Part shown: in pieces, positions 58,470 through 64,000 of the stretch
Position numbering within the stretch: position 1 is the stretch's first letter
How the letters are laid out: each line of letters begins with the position of its first letter
NCBI GenBank assembly: GCA_964518955.1
Contig: CAZFHS010000029.1
Span: 17,311-81,310 of the forward strand
Source: JBDGYW01 sp964518955
GTDB taxonomy: Bacteria; Gemmatimonadota; Gemmatimonadetes; Gemmatimonadales; GWC2-71-9
Direction: 5' to 3'
DNA length: 64,000 bases
Program-made: the position numbers and the translations under genes
The notes under the pieces: generated by a model
Database searches by the model: none
What the model saw: only the letters and a program-made list of their open reading frames with translations
Told to the model about the DNA's origin: nothing

Positions 58470-58826
58470 TCTCGCTTTTCTCGGCTGCTAAGAAGGTACT
58501 GTAGGGACGTAGCATGCCGAATCTCGACGATACCAAATGGTAATATCCAGACCGGCCGGAACGACAGAATCGCCGTCCCGATACGAATCATGTGGAAATA
58601 CTGGCATTTTTATGGGTTCGGCGAAATCAGGAGATCCACGTGCGGCCTAACGGGCAATACGTATATCTCGACTGTTGATCACAACCGCACAGGCAATCGC
58701 AAAACGGCGGTGGGTCGCCACTGCTTAGGTGTTATCCGCAAGCAGCTGCGGAAAGCCCTGATTACGTGAGCCTGAGCACCCTCGTATCCTGACAACAGCA
58801 ACTCACGTCGTCAGGAGGACAAGACT
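58470..58826. promoter_or_regulatory. Divergent region between MBL-fold and PepSY genes
   Basis: This 357-base region has no convincing gene. It contains motif copy 4 at 58651 and, at its right end, a clear ribosome-binding site (CAGGAGGACAAGACT) for the PepSY gene. A short open frame across it lacks family similarity and is probably noise. Confidence 0.5.
58651..58664 (+). promoter_or_regulatory. CGGNNAATACGTAT motif, copy 4
   Basis: CGGGCAATACGTAT, an exact match to the 14-bp consensus, in the divergent region between the MBL-fold and PepSY genes. Confidence 0.5.
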
Positions 58827-59408
58827 ATGCAACCGCTCAAGAAGATAGCCACGATGACGACTGCGATACTATGCGCAACGTCAATGCTCTCCGTTGCCGT
58901 CGCACAGGGACCGGTACCCATACGCGAAGCGTCGCCTGGACTACTGGTGCAAGCGCCGACGTCGCCGGCTCTCGCTAGGCTGACTGCGTTCGGGGAATTT
59001 CCAGGCGCTCACATGGTTTCCGCCGAGATTCGCAATGAGGCGAGTCGTCTCCTGTATTCGTTCGAGTTCAGGTACGACAATCACAAAGCGAACGAACAAG
59101 TGCAAATCGACGCGGCGACAGGTCAGGTCGTGTGTGTCGAGTACTCGGTTGAACAGAATCACTCCGGTCAATTCGTGATCACAGGCCCTTCAGATCTGAT
59201 GGCCCTAGTGGAATCCAGCTACAGATTCGCGCGGAACGTGGTCGATGAGAATTCGGAGCATGGGCACGTCGTGAAATGCAGACTGAGAGTGCAGCAGTCA
59301 AAGGAGATCTTCGTGTTCGATGTCGAAGTCGGTGAAGAGCACGACCTCCAGCAGCTGCTGATCGACGCAAGTACTGGGATTCTGCTCTCCGGGCTTTCGC
59401 CCATGTGA
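58827..59408 (+). CDS. Secreted PepSY-like protein
   Basis: 193 residues with a signal peptide (MQPLKKIATMTTAILCATSMLSVAVAQ). Two PepSY-like segments follow (QVQIDAATGQVVCVEY around residue 95 and LLIDASTGILLSG at the end). PepSY proteins often act as inhibitors or in metal handling outside the cytoplasm. It is followed by a radical SAM gene 36 bases on. Confidence 0.78.
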   Translation: MQPLKKIATMTTAILCATSMLSVAVAQGPVPIREASPGLLVQAPTSPALARLTAFGEFPGAHMVSAEIRNEASRLLYSFEFRYDNHKANEQVQIDAATGQVVCVEYSVEQNHSGQFVITGPSDLMALVESSYRFARNVVDENSEHGHVVKCRLRVQQSKEIFVFDVEVGEEHDLQQLLIDASTGILLSGLSPM

Positions 59409-59444
59409 GTGTACTCCAACACGCCTGTTCGCAAAGGGATGGCA

Positions 59445-60428
59445 ATGAAATACGTATTTGGCCCGGTACCATCATGGCGACTGGGTCAGTCGTTGGGAGT
59501 TGATCCGGTTCCACTCAAGACCTGCAATTGGAACTGTGTGTACTGCCAGCTAGGTAGAACGAAGCCGGTCACGATGCGGCGGGCTAATTACGTTCCGGTA
59601 CGTGATGTGATTGACGAAGTCCGAGTCGCCCTGGAAAGCAACGCAACGACGAAGATCGATTGGATAACATTCGTCGGTTCGGGCGAAACCCTGCTCCACG
59701 CGAAGATTGGCTGGATGCTACGAGCGGTGAAGGATCTCACCGACATTCCAGTGGCCGTTATCACAAACGGATCGCTGTTGTACCAGCCCTACGTGCGTTG
59801 GGAACTGGCCGTAGCCGATGCCGTTCTCCCGAGTTTGGACGCCGGAAACGATTCACTGTACCACAGGTTGAATCGCGCCCACCGAGCAGCATCCTTTAGC
59901 CTACATCGCGACGGCCTAGTGGCGTTTCGAAACGGGTACCTTGGTCAGCTGTGGATCGAAGTGATGCTCGTTCACGGACTCAACGATGGTGAAACCGAGC
60001 TCAGTGAGATCGCATCGTTATTGAGGCAGATCAGGCCGGACCAGATTCACATCAACGGTCCATCCCGGTCATCCGTCGAGTCGTGGGTGAAACGTCCGGA
60101 TGCAGACACTGTGCTGAGAGCATCACGCGTTTTCGGCAATGTCGCACCAACTAGAGTGGTACGCTCTTCAGAGGGCGTTTGTGAGTTGCCGACTGACCAG
60201 TCAGTTGTTGATGCAGTGGTTCAAGTCGTTACTCGACACCCGTTGCGTCGTTCCGACTTGGAGAACGCTCTTGCCCGCCTAGAACCTCACGAGGTTGGTA
60301 GAAACATGGCGCTGCTCGAGAAAAGCAATCAGCTTCAGGTTGTCGTTCGGGATGGTACGGAGTATTGGGTTTCCGCGGCGGCTTTCTTTCCTGAGAATGG
60401 AAACGGCGCCACCACCTTCGTGGCGTGA
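59445..60428 (+). CDS. Radical SAM protein
   Basis: 327 residues from an ATG at 59445 with AAGGG before it; another ATG six bases earlier is possible. The radical SAM motif CNWNCVYCQLG places Cys27, 31 and 34. SGETLL and the NGSLLY region follow in the usual order. The C-terminal third is a winged-helix-like region (DAVVQVVTRHPLRRSDLENALARLEPH). It belongs to a broad group of small radical SAM enzymes of unknown substrate, common in anaerobes. Confidence 0.88.
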   Translation: MKYVFGPVPSWRLGQSLGVDPVPLKTCNWNCVYCQLGRTKPVTMRRANYVPVRDVIDEVRVALESNATTKIDWITFVGSGETLLHAKIGWMLRAVKDLTDIPVAVITNGSLLYQPYVRWELAVADAVLPSLDAGNDSLYHRLNRAHRAASFSLHRDGLVAFRNGYLGQLWIEVMLVHGLNDGETELSEIASLLRQIRPDQIHINGPSRSSVESWVKRPDADTVLRASRVFGNVAPTRVVRSSEGVCELPTDQSVVDAVVQVVTRHPLRRSDLENALARLEPHEVGRNMALLEKSNQLQVVVRDGTEYWVSAAAFFPENGNGATTFVA

Positions 60429-60772
60429 GCAAATACGGCCGGGAAGTTGCACGAATCGTCCTCTGATGGATTGCTGGACTCGAGCCCGGTCAAGAGATTC
60501 TCGCTACATGCCACCCAATAGCTGGACTGGACAAACCCGTAAAGAGTCCGCGGCGCCGCTCCGGTGACGCGGGCCATCCCCGAGCTCGGGGATAACCCTC
60601 GTATTGCGTCCTGCAAGAGCGCATTGTCCTCTGGCCGGATATGCCTGATTCGTACAGCGGTTCCATCGTGCAAGACGGCAGGTTCAGTAGATGGTTCAGC
60701 ATTCGAATGGACTTGAGTATCCTTAGGCGGCCTTCAGAGAAATCCCAGTAACATTGGAAGACCTCTCTTCAC
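60429..60772. other. Gap between radical SAM gene and response regulator
   Basis: 344 bases with no intact gene. The minus strand has a short stretch resembling the start of a GNAT acetyltransferase (listed separately). No promoter or terminator could be assigned with confidence. Confidence 0.4.
60535..60690 (-). pseudogene. Possible GNAT acetyltransferase remnant
   Basis: The minus strand encodes EPAVLHDGTAVRIRHIRP-EDNALLQDAIRGLSP, close to the N-terminal 35 residues of GNAT proteins of the 'R/DGT-V-IRPIRPED' type. The similarity then stops and no acetyl-CoA-binding part follows. It is probably a decayed fragment. The match is by eye only. Confidence 0.4.
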
Positions 60773-61384
60773 TTATCCTCTGGCTCGCATGACCATCTGC
60801 ACGAGCTGCGACACGGAGTCTACCGCCATTTTGCTCATCACTCGAGCACGGTGTATCTCAACAGTCCGTTGGCTGAGCCCGAGGTCGATCGCTATGACCT
60901 TGTTCGCCTTTCCATCGACGACCATATCCATTACTTCGCGCTCGCGTGGCGTTAGCGAATCAATTCTCTCGTTGATTCTGCCAAGATCCTGGAGCTTCTT
61001 GCGAACCCTATCGTTCTCGGTGAATGCTTCTTGAATCTTATCGATCAGCTCTTGGTCCCTGAACGGCTTTTGCACGAAGTCCAGTGCTCCCGCTTTGACC
61101 GCCTCGACCGCCATCGGAACATCGCCGTGAGCAGTGACGAATATGATAGGCAAGGTGCACCCGACCGACACGAGCTTCTCTTGAAGCTCGAGACCACTCA
61201 TTCCCGGCATGCGCACATCCAGAACGATGCAGCCTGGCCGGTCTGGAGCGTACTTCTCCATGAAGTCATCGCCCGACTCGAATGTCTCAGCTTCAACACC
61301 GATCGAACGCAGCAGTATCTTCACCGACTCACGCACGCCCTGATCGTCGTCAACGACAAACACTACTGGCTTTGCATCAGTCAT
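60773..61384 (-). CDS. FixJ/NarL-type response regulator
   Basis: 203 residues from an ATG at 61384 that overlaps the kinase stop by eight bases. A receiver domain (FVVDDDQGVRES; phospho-Asp in CIVLDVRMPG near residue 55; K in FVQKPF near 105) is followed by a LuxR-type HTH (LTPREREVMDMVVDGKANKVIAIDLGLSQRTVEIHRARVMSKM). Together with the kinase it forms a two-component pair. The 14-bp motif in nearby promoters is a candidate target, which is an inference. Confidence 0.93.
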   Translation of the reverse strand: MTDAKPVVFVVDDDQGVRESVKILLRSIGVEAETFESGDDFMEKYAPDRPGCIVLDVRMPGMSGLELQEKLVSVGCTLPIIFVTAHGDVPMAVEAVKAGALDFVQKPFRDQELIDKIQEAFTENDRVRKKLQDLGRINERIDSLTPREREVMDMVVDGKANKVIAIDLGLSQRTVEIHRARVMSKMAVDSVSQLVQMVMRARG

Positions 61385-62549
61385 TCTCTTCCTCCGGAAC
61401 AATCGGCACCGTCATGAAGAAAGAGGTCCCGCCACCTTGGTTCCTGGTGAACCACATTCGCCCACCGTGAGACGTTACGATCGATCGACTAACCGACAAC
61501 CCCATTCCCATCCCATCCCTCCTTGTCGTGAAGAATGGTTGGAAGAGTTCTTCATCGCAATCCGCCGGCAAGCCCGAGCCGAAGTCGGTAACGCTGACCT
61601 CCACCATCGGCTCACGCAGCTGCGTCCGTATTGTGATGCGACGATTCGCCGCATCAGTCTCAGTCATTGCATCTACTGCGTTGCGGATGAGATTGAGTAC
61701 GACTTGCTGAATCTGGATCCCGTCGACGAGCACGGCGGGCAGAGATTCTGACAGCAAGAGTTCCAGCGCAATGTCGTGCATGCGCGTGTCCACGGCCGCC
61801 AGATGTTCCAAGTCCCGGATCAACTCATTGATATCGCACTCGCTGAGTCTGCTCTCGTGCCTCCTCGCGAGGTTTTTCAAGCGGTGGATGATACCGCCCG
61901 CCCTCAGAGCTTCTTCAGTAACTCTCGAAAGAACCTGGATAATTTCCCCTGCGTCGGCCTCACTACTCTCCAATAAGCGCCTGCAGGCTTGTGAATAGGT
62001 AGCAATCGCCGTGAGCGGTTGGTTTACTTCGTGGGCGATGCTGCTCGCCATCTCACCCAGCGTGCTCACGCGCGCGAGGTGGGTCAGACGGCCTCGGAGT
62101 TCCTCTTCACGGTGTCTAAGCAGCTTATCAGCTCGTAAGCGTTCGACGATGTGCCCTGTCCGTTCTGCTACGGCGTTCAGCAACCTCCGCTCCGCAGCCA
62201 GGAACGGGCCCTCGAAACGCGCAGACATTTCTTCCAGATAACTCACCTCGATCTTGCCAGCAGGTTCGCCGTGGACTCGCAGTTCGGCCACCTGCTTCCA
62301 TTCCGTGTCCGCATGGTTTTCCGTCTTGAACTGAGTGCCTCCCAACACGATCCTCGCACAAGAGATCTCCGGGTGCGCCCAAGACATCGGAAGGAGTTCC
62401 ACAATATCCTGCAGTATTACGTCGAGCGAGCCTCCGCTTCGCTCGACGATCTCAGAGATGCCATAGAGACAGTTGAGTTCCTTGAGGCGTTCTTCGAGCT
62501 CACTCTGTAGCTCGAGAAAACTCCGTTCACCGTTGTTGGTGTCGAGCAT
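61377..62549 (-). CDS. Cytoplasmic sensor histidine kinase (GAF-like sensor)
   Basis: 390 residues from an ATG at 62549 (GGAGAGTAGT before it). No membrane segments. An N-terminal GAF-like sensor (about residues 25-135) precedes a HisKA domain with H173 (SSIAHEVNQPLTAI) and an HATPase domain (NLIRNAVDAM, DFGSGLP, GMGMGLSVSRSIV). It resembles FixL/TodS-like kinases that pair with FixJ-type regulators. The signal is unknown; a cytoplasmic GAF domain suggests a small ligand, redox or gas signal. Confidence 0.9.
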   Translation of the reverse strand: MLDTNNGERSFLELQSELEERLKELNCLYGISEIVERSGGSLDVILQDIVELLPMSWAHPEISCARIVLGGTQFKTENHADTEWKQVAELRVHGEPAGKIEVSYLEEMSARFEGPFLAAERRLLNAVAERTGHIVERLRADKLLRHREEELRGRLTHLARVSTLGEMASSIAHEVNQPLTAIATYSQACRRLLESSEADAGEIIQVLSRVTEEALRAGGIIHRLKNLARRHESRLSECDINELIRDLEHLAAVDTRMHDIALELLLSESLPAVLVDGIQIQQVVLNLIRNAVDAMTETDAANRRITIRTQLREPMVEVSVTDFGSGLPADCDEELFQPFFTTRRDGMGMGLSVSRSIVTSHGGRMWFTRNQGGGTSFFMTVPIVPEEEND

Positions 62550-62661
62550 ACTACTCTCCGCCACAGCCTGACTTCCGACTATCCGTTTCGTGCAGATAGA
62601 GCCTCAAACCATACGGGATTATGACACCACAGCCGCAGTTTTTGAACTGGTACTGACGGTT

Positions 62662-62678
62662 GTAGGTACAAGCCACTA
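62662..62678 (+). repeat. 17-bp element, copy 1
   Basis: GTAGGTACAAGCCACTA, in the divergent region between the kinase and the receiver gene. A copy with one mismatch is at 63924. Confidence 0.4.
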
Positions 62679-62772
62679 TTTACGGTTTATCTGCCCGAGC
62701 CGAACATTCTGCGTGGAGGACGCGGCTGTTTGGCGTCCAACATTCCCAAACACGGCAGTCAGCAGATTGAGC

Positions 62773-63255
62773 ATGGGACTGACTCAACAAGAACAAACGC
62801 CTTCGAACTCCGCACTACCATCCAACGCGGTTGTAGTCCATATAGTAGACCGGGATTCCGGTGTCATGCACTGTATTCAAGCCCTCGTTGAACCGTTGGG
62901 CGTCGATGTCAGTTGCCACCGGTCAGCTGAGGAGTTTCTCAAAAGTGCCGACTTCGGCCGGCCTGGTTGCGTGATCACAGAAGTACATCTTCCCGGAATC
63001 AGCGGAATCGACCTCCAGCAAATACTGCAGCAGCGGGGCATTGCATACCCCGCGATCGTAATGGCCTCACATGCGGATGTGCGGATGGCCGTACGTGCCA
63101 TGGCGCTTGGCGCCCTAGACTTCATCGAGAAACCGTTTGTGGACCGCCTGCTACTGGCTCGTGTGAAACAGGCGGTTCGTTCAGCCACTCGGCTGAACTC
63201 GTGTACTACGTCACAGCGAACGAAGGTTGGATCGCAAGCCCCCCACGTGACCTGA
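62773..63255 (+). CDS. Single-domain receiver with Glu in place of the phospho-Asp
   Basis: 160 residues from an ATG at 62773. The receiver fold is close to FixJ (HIVDRDSGVMH start, CVITEVHLPGISGIDL, MASHADVRMA, FIEKPF). The residue that aligns with the phospho-acceptor Asp is Glu70. No output domain follows; the last 25 residues are polar. It is divergent from the two-component operon and could be a constitutively signal-mimicking or decoy partner. Confidence 0.78.
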   Translation: MGLTQQEQTPSNSALPSNAVVVHIVDRDSGVMHCIQALVEPLGVDVSCHRSAEEFLKSADFGRPGCVITEVHLPGISGIDLQQILQQRGIAYPAIVMASHADVRMAVRAMALGALDFIEKPFVDRLLLARVKQAVRSATRLNSCTTSQRTKVGSQAPHVT

Positions 63256-63305
63256 ATAAGCACCCGATCCCTGCAACGGGCCCGCTGCAGAGATCCTTTG
63301 ACTGA

Positions 63306-63659
63306 TCAATAAGCATGAGTGCCCAACACGACCTCGACATTGAACTGCCTCTCCATCGTCAGCTTCAGATCATCGAAATCAATCGGACACTGGGCGGTTT
63401 CCATGGCCAACTTCATGCAGGTACCCAGGTAGAGGACCTCGACCTCGCGCCCTAGCCTTCTGGTGACCTCGCGGAGCAACTTCACGCGTGGCACTACCAA
63501 ACCGGGGCAGTCTCCACAGTCAGTCATCGCCACAAGCTCGATCTCATCATATCGGTCGAATTCGCCGTTTCTTTCCTTAATGCCCTTGTAGCATTTCGCG
63601 CACGCGATGCACGAGTGATCCTGGATTCGCTTGCAATAGAGGATGGCGATCTTGGCCAT
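63306..63659 (-). CDS. CGGC-domain protein, copy 2
   Basis: 117 residues from an ATG at 63659 (GGAGAG before it). N-terminal IAILYCKRIQDHSCIACAKC, then MTDCGDCPGL and the C-terminal VVLGTHAY match the CGGC domain and the copy at 45272. Cysteines may bind a metal. It stands alone near the right edge, with motif copy 5 about 115 bases upstream. Confidence 0.82.
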   Translation of the reverse strand: MAKIAILYCKRIQDHSCIACAKCYKGIKERNGEFDRYDEIELVAMTDCGDCPGLVVPRVKLLREVTRRLGREVEVLYLGTCMKLAMETAQCPIDFDDLKLTMERQFNVEVVLGTHAY

Positions 63660-63774
63660 CATTCTCTCCGGGTCGAGGAATATGTTGGTAAGGGTCGGAG
63701 GACTCCCACGCGCTCGGCACTTATTCTGCGAGATCGCCAGCTTCGGTGCAAGTCGGACTGTCACCAGAGGAGTA

Positions 63775-63789
63775 GCGGAAAATACGTAT
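63775..63789 (+). promoter_or_regulatory. CGGNNAATACGTAT motif, copy 5
   Basis: GCGGAAAATACGTAT, an exact match to the consensus, upstream of the CGGC gene that ends at 63306 and reads leftwards. Confidence 0.5.
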
Positions 63790-63923
63790 GTGATCGCGTA
63801 CACAGTCGAAATGTCCCATCTACTGCTTCACGGCTCAGTGCCTGTACTCGAACGACAGACCTCACGCAACGCCACCGACACTCAGGCGAAGGGGTCTCTA
63901 CCGCTACAGCAATATCATTATCA

Positions 63924-63940
63924 GTAGGTACAAACCACTA
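63924..63940 (+). repeat. 17-bp element, copy 2
   Basis: GTAGGTACAAACCACTA, one mismatch from the copy at 62662. Confidence 0.4.
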
Positions 63941-64000
63941 CCGCAGTCCCTCTCTGCCAATATGAGTGAGACACGTTGCTACTACTAGTTTAGTGTAGAA

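Larger units (their letters stand above)
63660..64000. other. Right-edge region
   Basis: 341 bases without a convincing gene. It holds motif copy 5 (63775) and the second 17-bp element (63924). Short open frames here overlap these sites and have no recognisable similarity. Confidence 0.5.

Noticed and set aside
1..64000. tRNA, rRNA, insertion sequences or CRISPR arrays
   Set aside because: None could be recognised by eye on either strand; no transposase-like protein or flanking inverted repeats were seen.

Overview
The window comes from an anaerobic, sulfate- or sulfite-respiring bacterium of moderate G+C. Nearly the whole left two-thirds reads on the minus strand. Positions 38869 down to about 11955 hold an almost uninterrupted sulfate-respiration island: aprBA, a zinc-ribbon protein, a YkgJ-type protein, qmoABC, sat, an OsmC-like protein, dsrC, an RsbRD_N-domain protein, dsrMKJOP, dsrA, dsrB, dsrD, a dsrL-type oxidoreductase, dsrN, a TauE/SafE exporter, a small membrane protein, sirC, a ferrochelatase-like/glutamyl-tRNA-reductase fusion and a multihaem cytochrome. 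DsrD and QmoABC with no dsrEFH point to the reductive direction, while DsrL is best known from sulfur oxidisers. The gene content (Tat-exported Gfo/Idh/MocA protein, DUF1080 lipoprotein, S9 peptidase) does not look like a classical Desulfobacterota genome and fits phyla such as Gemmatimonadota or Acidobacteriota better, but the taxon cannot be fixed from sequence alone.

Layout. 1-5767: one operon of surface and secreted proteins (oxidoreductase, DUF1080 lipoprotein, S9 peptidase, and a membrane protein running off the left edge). 5814-9824: group 3b NAD(P)-linked [NiFe] hydrogenase hydBGDA, whose large subunit ends exactly at the last ligand-motif histidine. 9923-11074: threonine synthase. 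11304-11949: a short plus-strand pair. 11955-38869: the sulfate-respiration island. 38870-40247: control region with rex and four copies of a Rex-like operator (CGTGA-N6-TCTCG). 40314-42206: sirB/cbiX and cobA-hemD for sirohaem, divergent from rex.

42214-49759 is a minus-strand cluster resembling the anaerobe-specific orange-protein (ORP) genes: DUF134 regulator, two NifX-like proteins, DUF89, two ferredoxin-MinD ATPases, a CGGC protein, a lone HATPase, a VKOR fusion and a DUF4405 protein. 49942-63659 is a mosaic of short transcription units: YeiH exporter, PadR regulator, cytidylate-kinase-like protein, TusA-like protein, DUF364, hydrolase, Mrp, DUF1847, metallo-beta-lactamase, PepSY, radical SAM, a FixJ-type two-component system, a receiver with Glu in place of the phospho-Asp, and a second CGGC protein. 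A 14-bp motif, CGGNNAATACGTAT, recurs five times in the promoter regions of this right-hand part and may define a regulon of the local two-component system.

Working together: Sat and AprBA convert sulfate to sulfite. QmoABC and DsrMKJOP link the quinone and thiol pools. DsrAB with DsrC and DsrD reduces sulfite. SirC, CobA-HemD, SirB and DsrN make and amidate the sirohaem. The 3b hydrogenase and DsrL suggest, as an inference, an additional NAD(P)H-based electron supply, and Rex provides NADH/NAD+ control of the apr promoter region.
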